DNA from: Streptomyces sp. NBC_00457
Lineage (GTDB): Bacteria > Actinomycetota > Actinomycetes > Streptomycetales > Streptomycetaceae
Length of the DNA stretch: 64,000 nt
Direction of reading: 5' to 3'
NCBI RefSeq assembly: GCF_036014015.1
Contig: NZ_CP107905.1
Span: 6,014,001-6,078,000 of the forward strand
Both the position numbers and the translations under genes were made by a program. Of the stretch, positions 35,801 through 42,297 are shown piece by piece; within the stretch, counting starts at the first letter, position 1, and each line of letters begins with the position of its first letter. The notes beneath the pieces were generated by a model that ran no database searches, had not been told where the DNA came from, and saw nothing but the letters and a program-made list of their open reading frames with translations.

Positions 35801-35959
35801 CTGACCACTGACGGCGTGCTGCATGCCTCGACCCTCGAGGGGGTTGCGGCGGGGCTTGCGTGGGCTGCCCGGCAATGGCCTCGGCGGTTCGAGGTGGCGG
35901 CGTTGCTGGAGGATCCTTCGCGGACGGAGGAGTTGGCGCGGGATCGGTGGTTCGACTGA
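32840..35959 (+). CDS. Sacsin/Hsp90-like GHKL ATPase protein
   Basis: 1039 residues. The N-terminal 200 residues are a GHKL ATPase fold like that of sacsin: N-box VVELAQNAADAAARAG (the Asn-Asp pair, about 55-70), a degenerate ATP-lid motif FAANTGAPLDAAGV, and the glycine motif GRFGVGFAAVLAVTDEPAVV (about 118). The remaining 800 residues are long alpha/beta regions with many acidic residues and no recognised motif. The usual DxGxG motif is replaced by NTGAP, so ATP binding should be tested. Function is unknown; a chaperone or peptidoglycan/DNA-related role are both possible. The GTG at 32840 is preceded by GAAGG. A strong terminator follows at 35970-36004. Confidence 0.88.
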   Translation: MSKFVRPAPEGADPFGTARLRRGVLDAWATSPARFREDANAEEDLVLGGYRDRLVVELAQNAADAAARAGVPGRLRLTLRDGVLFAANTGAPLDAAGVESLATLRASAKRETAETAIGRFGVGFAAVLAVTDEPAVVGRHGGVRWSLAEARELSAETARHSPGLGDEIRRRDGHVPLLRLPFAAEGTAPDPYDTVVILPLRDTAAADLAERLLQAVDDALLLALPGLEEVVIETEDVRTLSRRTEGALTVVEDSREGTTRWRTVSAHGPLAPELLADRPTEERLRPHFSVTWAVPVDSDGSPARPRTSAVVHAPTPSDEPLGVPALLIASFPLDTTRRHAAPGPLTDYLVERAADAYTELLAGWRPVSTGIIDLVPGPLGKGELDGALRQAILQRLPRTSFLPPAVSGTEDDELPESLRPREAEIVEGAGADTVRVLAEVLPTLLPAGLERRVELRTLGVARVPLTDAIDRLAGLEKEPDWWRRLYDSLAGVDPDRLSGLPVPLADGRTTIGPRQVLLPTADASRIDPEMLARLGLKVAHPDGAHPLLEKLGALPATPRAVLTTPQVRAAVAASLDEDGGISWEEDATLDAEELADIVLALVRDAGLEPGDEPWLGALALPDEEGELVPAGELVFPGSPFHQVMREGELATVDAELAEKWGEQPLAACGVLAGFALVRATDVVLDPDELEPREGDFAEPDDAGLLDAVDVWCEDILDRFPDTPVPPVATELVAVRDLDLIDDDRWPQALALLSQPPLRDAIVQPVRILLPDGTHEVVRPYTAWWLRGHPVLDGRRPAGLLAAGGDPLLRGLYEEADATGFEDEQVLRALGVRTSVSALLDEPGGAAELLDRLADSDREVTGAQLHALYTALADLDPEQVTLPDDLRAVVDGEVTVVDATDAMVVDSPDLLPFTDAVPLLPVRPSRAAELAELFQVRRLSESVTGSVDSEGTEHAVPDSVRVLLGPRTPESYVEHEELVVDGVEIDWRLTTDGVLHASTLEGVAAGLAWAARQWPRRFEVAALLEDPSRTEELARDRWFD

Positions 35960-35969
35960 GGCTTGTGCG

Positions 35970-36004
35970 TGAGGGCGCCGCAGGTTTCCTTGGCGGCGCC
36001 CTCA
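35970..36004 (+). terminator. Terminator after the sacsin-like gene
   Basis: TGAGGGCGCCGC (35970-35981) pairs with GCGGCGCCCTCA (35993-36004), a perfect 12-bp stem with an 11-base loop. Confidence 0.9.
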
Positions 36005-36183
36005 GTCCCGCCCGGTGCCGGATCCGGCACCGGGGAAGGCATCCTCGATGACGAGCGCCGTCCAGCCGAGGCTGCTCCTCTCGCCTTTGCGCGACGAGCC
36101 ACTCGTTGAACCCGTCGAGCAATCTCCCCGGGCTGCCCACGTCAAATCTTCTCGATGAGCTGCTTGTCGTTCACCCGTTCCAT
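36002..36183 (-). pseudogene. Probable decayed small gene
   Basis: On the minus strand GGGAGGGG precedes an ATG (36183) that opens MERVNDKQLIEKI and then stops. Shifting frame by one base continues FDVGSPGRLLDGFNEWLVAQ, and a second shift continues SSLGWTALVIEDAFPGAGSG to a stop at 36002. Three protein-like segments in successive frames read as one approximately 60-residue gene with two frameshifts. No family is recognised; the region could instead be non-coding. Confidence 0.35.
36011..36034. promoter_or_regulatory. Perfect 24-bp palindrome
   Basis: CCCGGTGCCGGA followed by its exact reverse complement TCCGGCACCGGG. It lies 7 bp after the sacsin-like terminator stem, within the possible decayed gene. 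A perfect palindrome this long without a loop is unusual; role unknown. Confidence 0.55.
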
Positions 36184-36279
36184 CCCCTCCCGGTCAACGC
36201 CCGTTCATGTACGACGAGTTCGCGGACATAATTCACCGCATCCGTACAACCTTTCACCACCGCCGCGGATCTCCTCACC

Positions 36280-36374
36280 GGAGTCAACAGACTCCGCCAT
36301 CACTTGGGTCCCGCGTCGGCGACGAGCCGTGAGGAACGACTGGCGTCGGGATCCGCACACGACGTGGGGAATGC
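36280..36374 (+). promoter_or_regulatory. Candidate structured leader RNA, copy 1
   Basis: A hairpin GGAGTC-AACA-GACTCC (36280-36295) is followed by a stem GGGTCCCG (36306-36313) with CGGGATCC (36347-36354) enclosing exactly 33 bases that include GACGAGCCGT and GGAACGAC. It ends immediately before the first secreted-paralogue start. The same pieces in the same order recur before the second paralogue. Confidence 0.55.
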
Positions 36375-37244
36375 ATGCGTATTCGAGCCACTGTGGCTGC
36401 CCTTTCCGGCGCCCTGGCCCTGTCCGCCCTTGCTGTGCCGGCCGCGCAGGCCGACGGCCAGGGTGCTGTGAGCATCGACAAGCCGAGCGCTCAGGAGCGC
36501 TTCGGGGTCTCCTCGGCCAGGTCCGGTTTCGCCGCCCAGGCCGCGCCCGAGGTGTCCAATGTGACCGTCAACGCCGGTAAGGCGCTCGTCTTCGGCACCA
36601 CCACCGTCAGGACCTTCGAGGTGTCCCTGACCGCCAGCCACCCCAGCGGTATCGCGGACGCCTACATGGACCTCTGGCACGGCGCGGACCTCGACAACAT
36701 CGACGGCTTCCTGCCGCCGAACGAGGACGTGGCCGACTGCACGGCAACCAGTGAGACGACGTCGACCTGCAAGCTCACCATCACGGCGTCGCCCGGTCTG
36801 AACGGCGACGGTATCGGTGAGCTGTACCGCAACGCGCTGGCCGGCACCTGGCACGTCACCGCGGCCGTGCTGTCCAACGACGGCGAGGTCTACAACAACG
36901 ACTTCTTCAAGACCCACAAGGTCCAGCGTCTCGCCAAGCTGACCGCCGACGCCGCGCCGGAGCCGGTGAACGCGGGGCAGACCATCACCGTCTCCGGCAA
37001 GCTGACCCGCGCCGACTGGGAGACCGGCACGTACGTCGGCCTCAGCGGCCAGGCGCTGCAGCTGCAGTTCCGTGGCACGGACGCCAGCGCGTACACCACC
37101 GTGAAGGGCATCAAGTCCACCACCGGCGGCGCCGCGAAGACGACCACGACGGCGAACGTCGACGGTCACCACCGCTTCAGCTTCGCGGGCATCTCCAGCA
37201 CCGGGCAGGTCACCGCGACCGGCGACTACGTCGGCGTGCGCTAG
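36375..37244 (+). CDS. Secreted protein, tandem paralogue 1
   Basis: 289 residues. A classic signal peptide (MRIRATVAALSGALALSALA, cleavage near AQA-DG) is followed by two beta-rich domains. Domain 1 (about 55-185) contains VTVNAGKALVFGTTTVRTFE and one Cys pair (VADCTATSETTSTCKL). Domain 2 (about 190-289) has the repeat-like signature APEPVNAGQTITVSGKLTRA, then WETGTYVGLSGQALQLQF. This looks like an Ig-like or bacterial adhesion/calcium-type fold found in many streptomycete exported proteins. It is the first of three paralogues; the other two are 38-50% alike by eye. A shared leader precedes it. Confidence 0.88.
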   Translation: MRIRATVAALSGALALSALAVPAAQADGQGAVSIDKPSAQERFGVSSARSGFAAQAAPEVSNVTVNAGKALVFGTTTVRTFEVSLTASHPSGIADAYMDLWHGADLDNIDGFLPPNEDVADCTATSETTSTCKLTITASPGLNGDGIGELYRNALAGTWHVTAAVLSNDGEVYNNDFFKTHKVQRLAKLTADAAPEPVNAGQTITVSGKLTRADWETGTYVGLSGQALQLQFRGTDASAYTTVKGIKSTTGGAAKTTTTANVDGHHRFSFAGISSTGQVTATGDYVGVR

Positions 37245-37251
37245 ACCTGAC

Positions 37252-37327
37252 CCTGTGGCGGAGGGGATCTTGATAGTGCCCGCACAAATTTCGCACTATC
37301 CGCACAACCATTCCCCTCCGCCACAGG
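37252..37327 (+). terminator. Nested inverted repeat between paralogues 1 and 2
   Basis: CCTGTGGCGGAGGGGA (37252-37267) pairs perfectly with TCCCCTCCGCCACAGG (37312-37327). Inside it GATAGTGC (37272-37279) pairs with GCACTATC (37293-37300). It probably terminates paralogue 1; the two-level perfect pairing is unusual. Confidence 0.7.
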
Positions 37328-37328
37328 T

Positions 37329-37435
37329 CTGATCACGTGAGTCAACAGACTCCGTGATCATTTGGGCCCCGTGCCGACGACGAGCCGTCGGGAACGACCA
37401 GCGCCGGGGCCCCTTTCTCTCCACTTGGGGAACGC
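37329..37435 (+). promoter_or_regulatory. Candidate structured leader RNA, copy 2
   Basis: GAGTC-AACA-GACTC (37340-37353), here extended by TGATCAC/GTGATCA arms, is followed by GGGCCCCG (37364-37371) pairing with CGGGGCCC (37405-37412) around another 33-base spacer containing GACGAGCCGT and GGAACGAC. Compared with copy 1 the fourth stem pair changes from T-A to C-G and the third from G-T to G-C, so pairing is kept. Confidence 0.55.
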
Positions 37436-38332
37436 ATGCGTATTCGTGCCACCGTGGCCGCCGTCACCGGCGCCCTGGCCCTCTCCGCCGTCGCCGCTCC
37501 GGTCGCGACGGCCGCCGAGCCGAAGGTCCCCGCGAACGTGGCCGCCGCCCTCGACGCCGCGTCCGACGACACGTCGGCGTTCGCCACGGCCGCGGCGTAC
37601 GTCCTGGACGCCTCCTTCTCCAACGTGAAGGTGAACAGCGGCAAGGACATCACCGTCGGCACCACCGCCATCGTCAAGGTGCCGGTGTCCTTCACGCTGA
37701 CCCATGGCGCGGACGTCGACATCCACGCCGCCGACTTCGTCGCGGCCGTCCAGCTGTACCGCGGCACGTCGTTCGGTGACTCCGTCTCCGACTTCACGAG
37801 CACCGACGCCACCTGCACGGACTCGTCCGCGACCGTCGCCTCCTGCAAGGCCACCGTCGCGATCGACCCGTTCTACCTGTTCAACGACGACGCCGACGCC
37901 TGGAAGGCGGCCGCGTTCGCGGTCGCGTACAACGGTGAGGACCCCGACGAGCCGGAGGACCCGGACAACATCGGCGTCGTGGTGAAGGACCCGACGAACT
38001 CCTTCAGGTTCCTGCGTCAGTCCCAACTGACGGTCGACGCCGCCCCGGAGCCGGTGAAGAAGGGCAAGACCATCACCATCAAGGGCAACCTGACCCACGC
38101 CAACTGGGACAACAGCAGGTACGTCGGTTTCGGCAACCAGTCGGTGGTGCTGCAGTTCCGCAAGAAGGGCACCACCAACTACACGAACGTCAAGGGCATC
38201 AAGACCAGGACGCAGGGCAAGCTGGTGACCACCGTCAAGGCATCCATCGACGGCTACTACCGCTTCCAGTTCAAGGGCACCACGGCCATGGCGCCGATCA
38301 CCGTCGCCGGCGACTTCGTCGACGTGAAGTAA
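37436..38332 (+). CDS. Secreted protein, tandem paralogue 2
   Basis: 298 residues with the same plan as its neighbours: signal peptide MRIRATVAAVTGALALSAVA (cleavage near ATA-AE), domain 1 beginning FSNVKVNSGKDITVGTTAIV, a Cys pair (DATCTDSSATVASCKA), and domain 2 with APEPVKKGKTITIKGNLTHA then VVLQFRKKGTTNYTNVKGIK and a YYRFQFKG ending. The two domains probably adopt Ig-like beta sandwiches. It may act at the cell surface or bind ions; no catalytic residues are recognised. The ATG at 37436 follows CTTGGGGAA. The terminator at 38357-38384 separates it from paralogue 3. Confidence 0.88.
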   Translation: MRIRATVAAVTGALALSAVAAPVATAAEPKVPANVAAALDAASDDTSAFATAAAYVLDASFSNVKVNSGKDITVGTTAIVKVPVSFTLTHGADVDIHAADFVAAVQLYRGTSFGDSVSDFTSTDATCTDSSATVASCKATVAIDPFYLFNDDADAWKAAAFAVAYNGEDPDEPEDPDNIGVVVKDPTNSFRFLRQSQLTVDAAPEPVKKGKTITIKGNLTHANWDNSRYVGFGNQSVVLQFRKKGTTNYTNVKGIKTRTQGKLVTTVKASIDGYYRFQFKGTTAMAPITVAGDFVDVK

Positions 38333-38356
38333 GCGGCCCCCGAGAAGCGTTCGTCA

Positions 38357-38384
38357 CCGACCCGGGGCCCGTGCCCCGGGTCGG
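38357..38384 (+). terminator. Terminator between paralogues 2 and 3
   Basis: CCGACCCGGGGC (38357-38368) pairs with GCCCCGGGTCGG (38373-38384), loop CCGT. A perfect 12-bp stem, 25 bp after the stop codon. Confidence 0.9.
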
Positions 38385-38425
38385 GCAGTCTCCCCACCTT
38401 TTGTTCGGCCCACCTGAGGAAGTTC

Positions 38426-39271
38426 ATGCGCATCCGTACCACCGTGGCCGCCGTCACCGGCGCCCTGGCCCTCTCCGCTCTCGCCGTCCCGGCCGCCCAG
38501 GCCGCCGACTCGCCCGTCTCCGGCAAGCTCCCTCTGAGCTCCGCCGGCACCGCGGCCGCCGCCGCCGAGCTGGACGTCACCTTCTCCAACATGAAGGTCA
38601 ACAAGGGCAAGTCGATCGTCGTCGGCACCACGGCCAAGGTCGCCGTGCCGGTCACGTACACCCTGACCCACGCCGCCGATCTCGACACCAGCGCCGACAA
38701 CTTCGCCAACGGTCCGCTCATCTACCGGGGTTCCTCGGTGGAGTCGGCGACCAACGTCATCATCAGCGACGACCCGGGCACCTGCACCGCCGCCTCGTCG
38801 ACGGTCCTCAACTGCTCGGCGGTGATCAACATCCGTCCGGCCGACGGCGATCTGTCCAGCTCCGAGGCCGGCACCTGGAAGGCGGGCGGTCTCGCCGTCA
38901 CCGCCGACGGGGACGCGAAGTGGCAGGGCGACCTGGGCACCCGCAAGGTCCTCCGCGCCGCCAAGCTGACGGTCAACGCCACCCCCGAGCCCGTGAAGAA
39001 GGGCAAGACCCTCACGGTCACCGGCAAGCTGTCCCGCGCCAACTGGGACACCAACTCCTACGCCGGCTACAGCACCCAGAAGGTCGTGCTCCAGTTCCGC
39101 AAGGCGGGCACCACCAACTACACCAACGTCAAGGGCATCACGTCGACGTCGACCGGCGCCCTGAAGACGACAGTCACGGCCTCCACGGACGGCTACTACC
39201 GCTTCACCTTCGCGGGCACGGCGACCACGGCGCCGACGGCCGTCGCCGGTGACTACATAGACGTGCAGTAG
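38426..39271 (+). CDS. Secreted protein, tandem paralogue 3
   Basis: 281 residues. Signal peptide MRIRTTVAAVTGALALSALA with cleavage near AQA-AD, then domain 1 with VTFSNMKVNKGKSIVVGTTA, a Cys pair (DPGTCTAASSTVLNCSA), and domain 2 with TPEPVKKGKTLTVTGKLSRA, YAGYSTQKVVLQFRKAGTTN and YYRFTFAGT. It is closest to paralogue 2 in domain 2. Unlike the other two it lacks the shared leader and is preceded by a terminator. TGAGGAAG lies before the ATG. A repeat copy follows, then the convergent P-type ATPase gene. Confidence 0.88.
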   Translation: MRIRTTVAAVTGALALSALAVPAAQAADSPVSGKLPLSSAGTAAAAAELDVTFSNMKVNKGKSIVVGTTAKVAVPVTYTLTHAADLDTSADNFANGPLIYRGSSVESATNVIISDDPGTCTAASSTVLNCSAVINIRPADGDLSSSEAGTWKAGGLAVTADGDAKWQGDLGTRKVLRAAKLTVNATPEPVKKGKTLTVTGKLSRANWDTNSYAGYSTQKVVLQFRKAGTTNYTNVKGITSTSTGALKTTVTASTDGYYRFTFAGTATTAPTAVAGDYIDVQ

Positions 39272-39275
39272 GACC

Positions 39276-39313
39276 GCGCCCCTTCAGGGGCGCGGGGAAC
39301 TGCGCGACCAGCC
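39276..39313. repeat. Dispersed repeat family, subtype A (copy 6)
   Basis: GCGCCCC-TTCA-GGGGCGC, GGGGAACT, GCGCGACCAGCC, inverted like copy 5. It begins 4 bp after the stop of paralogue 3 and lies between convergent genes. Confidence 0.9.
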
Positions 39314-39366
39314 ATGACGGCGCCGCAGCCGACACTCAACCGGCGCCGTCTTGGCCGGAGCCAGCG

Positions 39367-41760
39367 CTAAGCGGGAACGCGGCGGTCGACCCACCTCCAC
39401 AGCACCTCCAGGACGGCCGCCGCCACCACCGCGATCCCCACCGCCATCCACGGCATCGTCACCCCGACCAGCTTCAGCGCGAAGAACTCCTGCAGCCAGG
39501 GCACGACCAGCACCACAAGGAAGCCGAAGCCCATGGCCGCGACCAGGAGGATCCGCCACCAGGTGTAGGGGCGGGCGATGATCGCCAGGACCCACATGGA
39601 GATCAGGAACAGCGTCAGCGTCGCCGCGCTCGTCTCCGCTGCCAATGAGCCTTCGCCGGTGTAGTAGTTGCGGGCTATCAGGTACGTCGCGAAGGTCGCC
39701 AGGCCGGCCAGGACCCCACCGGGGATCGAGTACCGCATCACCCGCCGCACGAAATGAGGCCTCGCCCGTTCCTTGTTGGGCGCGAGGGCGAGGAAGAACG
39801 CCGGGACGCCGATGGTCAGCGTGGACAGCAACGTCAAGTGGCGCGGCAGGAACGGGTATTCCACCTGCGAGCACACCACCAGAATCGCCAGCAGCACCGA
39901 ATAGACCGTCTTGACCAGGAACAGGGTCGCGACGCGCGTGATGTTGCCGATGACCCGGCGCCCCTCCGCCACCACCGACGGCAGCGTGGCGAAGCTGTTG
40001 TTCAGCAGCACGATCTGGGCGACGGCTTTCGTGGCCTCCGAGCCCGACCCCATGGACACCCCGATGTCGGCGTCCTTCAGGGCGAGTACGTCGTTGACGC
40101 CGTCGCCGGTCATCGCGACCGTGTGTCCCTTGGACTGCAGCGCGCCGACCATGTCCCGCTTCTGCTGCGGGGTGACCCGCCCGAACACGGTGCCCTCGTC
40201 GAGGGCGTCCGCCATGCCGTCCTTGTCGGAGGGGAGCCGGCGGGCGTCGACCGTCGTACCGGACAGGCCCAGCTTGCTCGCGACCGCGCCGACGGAAACC
40301 GCGTTGTCGCCGGAGATGACCTTGGGCCGGACGTTCTGCTCCTCGAAGTAGCGCAGGGTGTCGGCGGCGTCCGGGCGCAGCCGCTGCTCCAGGACGACCA
40401 GGGCGGTGGGGTGGGCGCCCCGCGCGACCTCGGGGTCGTCGAGGTCGCGGATGACGCGGGCCAGCAGCAGGACTCGTAGACCCTGCTCGTTGAGCCGGTC
40501 CGTCTCGGCGAGCGTGGGGTCGTCGTCGGCGAGGAGGACGTCCGGGGCCCCTAGGAGCCAGGTGCTGGACTCGCCGTTGCCCTCGCTGAAGGAGGCGCCG
40601 CTGTACTTGCGGGCGGAGGAGAAGGGGAGGGATTCGGTGCAGCGCCATTCGTCGGCGTCCGGGTAGGCGTCGATGATGGCCTGGAGGGAGGCGTTCGGGC
40701 GGGGGTCCGACTCACCGAGGGCGCCCAGCACCTGTCGTACGTACGTGTCGTCGGCGCCCTGGAGGGGCCTCAGCTCGGAGACGTCCATGCCGCCCTCGGT
40801 GAGGGTGCCCGTCTTGTCGAGGCAGACCGTGTCGACGCGGGCGAGGCCCTCGATGGCGGGGAGTTCCTGGACGAGGCACTGTTTCCGGCCAAGACGGATC
40901 ACGCCGATCGCGAAGGCGACCGACGTGAGCAGGACCAGGCCTTCGGGGACCATGGGGACGATGCCGCCGACCGTGCGGGCGACGGAGTCCTTGAAGTCGT
41001 TGTCCTTGACGACCAGCTGGGTGATGATCAGGCCGATCGCGGCCGGCGCCATCATCCACGTCACGTACTTGAGGATCGTGGAGATGCCGGTGCGCAGCTC
41101 GGAGTGGACCAGCGTGAAGCGGGAGGCCTCCTCGGCGAGCTGGGCGGCGTAGGCCTCGCGGCCCACTTTGGTCGCCTTGAACGCGCCGCCGCCCGCGACC
41201 ACGAAGCTGCCGGACATCACCTGGTCCCCGGGCTGCTTGACGACCGGATCGGCCTCACCGGTGAGCAGGGACTCGTCGATCTCCAGACCGTCGGCCTCGA
41301 CGCACACCCCGTCGACGGCGGCCTTGTCACCCGGCCCGATCTCGATCAGGTCGTCGAGGACGATGTCCGAGGTGCTGACCTCTACGGCCACCCCGTCCCG
41401 CCGTACGGTCGGCCGGGTCTCGCCGATCACCGCCAGGGAGTCGAGGGTCTTCTTCGCCCGCCACTCCTGGATGATGCCGATGCCGGTGTTGGCGAGGATC
41501 ACGAAGCCGAACAGGCTGTCCTGGATCGGCGCGACGAACAGCATGATCACCCAGAGCACGCCGATGATCGCGTTGAACCGGGTGAAGACGTTGGCGCGGA
41601 CGATGTCGACGGTGGAGCGGCTGCTGCGCACCGGGACGTCGTTGACCTCCCCGCGCGCGACCCGCTCGGCCACCTCGGCGGCGGTGAGCCCGGTCACGGC
41701 CACGCCGGTGGGTATCGGGTGCGCTGATTCGAGGTCGGCGCCCGCGTCGATATGCGTCAT
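39367..41760 (-). CDS. P-type ATPase, CtpE-like (calcium transporter)
   Basis: 797 residues. Actuator motif TGEA (167-170), the PEGL motif in helix 4 (PMVPEGLVLLTS, 272-275), phosphorylation motif DKTGT with Asp315, hinge GDGVNDVLALKDADIG. About ten membrane segments; no N-terminal heavy-metal domain and no CPC motif. The MVPEGL variant matches mycobacterial CtpE, a calcium transporter, so calcium is the best guess. Start ATG 41760 (MTHIDAGADLESAHP). It is convergent with the secreted paralogues; a link between calcium export and those proteins is speculative. Regulation not visible. Confidence 0.92.
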   Translation of the reverse strand: MTHIDAGADLESAHPIPTGVAVTGLTAAEVAERVARGEVNDVPVRSSRSTVDIVRANVFTRFNAIIGVLWVIMLFVAPIQDSLFGFVILANTGIGIIQEWRAKKTLDSLAVIGETRPTVRRDGVAVEVSTSDIVLDDLIEIGPGDKAAVDGVCVEADGLEIDESLLTGEADPVVKQPGDQVMSGSFVVAGGGAFKATKVGREAYAAQLAEEASRFTLVHSELRTGISTILKYVTWMMAPAAIGLIITQLVVKDNDFKDSVARTVGGIVPMVPEGLVLLTSVAFAIGVIRLGRKQCLVQELPAIEGLARVDTVCLDKTGTLTEGGMDVSELRPLQGADDTYVRQVLGALGESDPRPNASLQAIIDAYPDADEWRCTESLPFSSARKYSGASFSEGNGESSTWLLGAPDVLLADDDPTLAETDRLNEQGLRVLLLARVIRDLDDPEVARGAHPTALVVLEQRLRPDAADTLRYFEEQNVRPKVISGDNAVSVGAVASKLGLSGTTVDARRLPSDKDGMADALDEGTVFGRVTPQQKRDMVGALQSKGHTVAMTGDGVNDVLALKDADIGVSMGSGSEATKAVAQIVLLNNSFATLPSVVAEGRRVIGNITRVATLFLVKTVYSVLLAILVVCSQVEYPFLPRHLTLLSTLTIGVPAFFLALAPNKERARPHFVRRVMRYSIPGGVLAGLATFATYLIARNYYTGEGSLAAETSAATLTLFLISMWVLAIIARPYTWWRILLVAAMGFGFLVVLVVPWLQEFFALKLVGVTMPWMAVGIAVVAAAVLEVLWRWVDRRVPA

Positions 41761-41864
41761 GCATTCGACGGTACGTGCGCTTTTGGCCCTTCACCCGCTG
41801 AGTGCGCGGAAGTTCCGACTTGGGGAGGAGGGGTGTCGTGCCCTGGTTGTAGGGCGCGGACACA

Positions 41865-42149
41865 TCAGGACGACCGGTGTTCTCCGGTCGTTTCCCCGGG
41901 CTGCTCGAGGGCCGCTCGCTTGAGTGCGGCGTCGCGCCTGCGGACGTACCAGATACCGATCAGTCCGAGCCCGGCGCCGGCCAGACAGGTCCACACCCAC
42001 CAGGTGTGTCCGCGGTCGTCGAACCAGCCGTAGAAGGGCAGCTGCACCAGGAAGAGGACGAACCAGAGGATCGTGCCGCCCGTGACGGTGCCGACCACGG
42101 GGCCCTCCAGGGGCTCCGGCGCCTCGTGTGTTGGGGTCCACTTCGCCAT
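41865..42149 (-). CDS. DUF2530 membrane protein
   Basis: 94 residues: a short polar start (MAKWTPTHEAPEPLEGPVVG) and two membrane segments (GGTILWFVLFLVQLPFYGWF and WWVWTCLAGAGLGLIGIWYV), ending in a charged tail. The family is common in actinomycetes next to NCS2 permease genes, as here (divergent, starts 148 bp apart). Function unknown. The ATG at 42149 fits the family. Confidence 0.88.
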   Translation of the reverse strand: MAKWTPTHEAPEPLEGPVVGTVTGGTILWFVLFLVQLPFYGWFDDRGHTWWVWTCLAGAGLGLIGIWYVRRRDAALKRAALEQPGETTGEHRSS

Positions 42150-42297
42150 GGGGGACAGCTTACGAGGCGATCGGGTGTCTATCGGTGTCTGAGGGGAGGG
42201 GTTTATCTACGCGCGGAGATGGCCGACCCGGGCCATATACGTTCATACTGAAACCGTTTGTGCCTGTCCATTTCTCTTCGTAGGAATCACCAAATAC

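Noticed and set aside
36280..37435. ydaO-type c-di-AMP riboswitch
   Set aside because: The conserved ydaO sequence blocks were not found in the leader.
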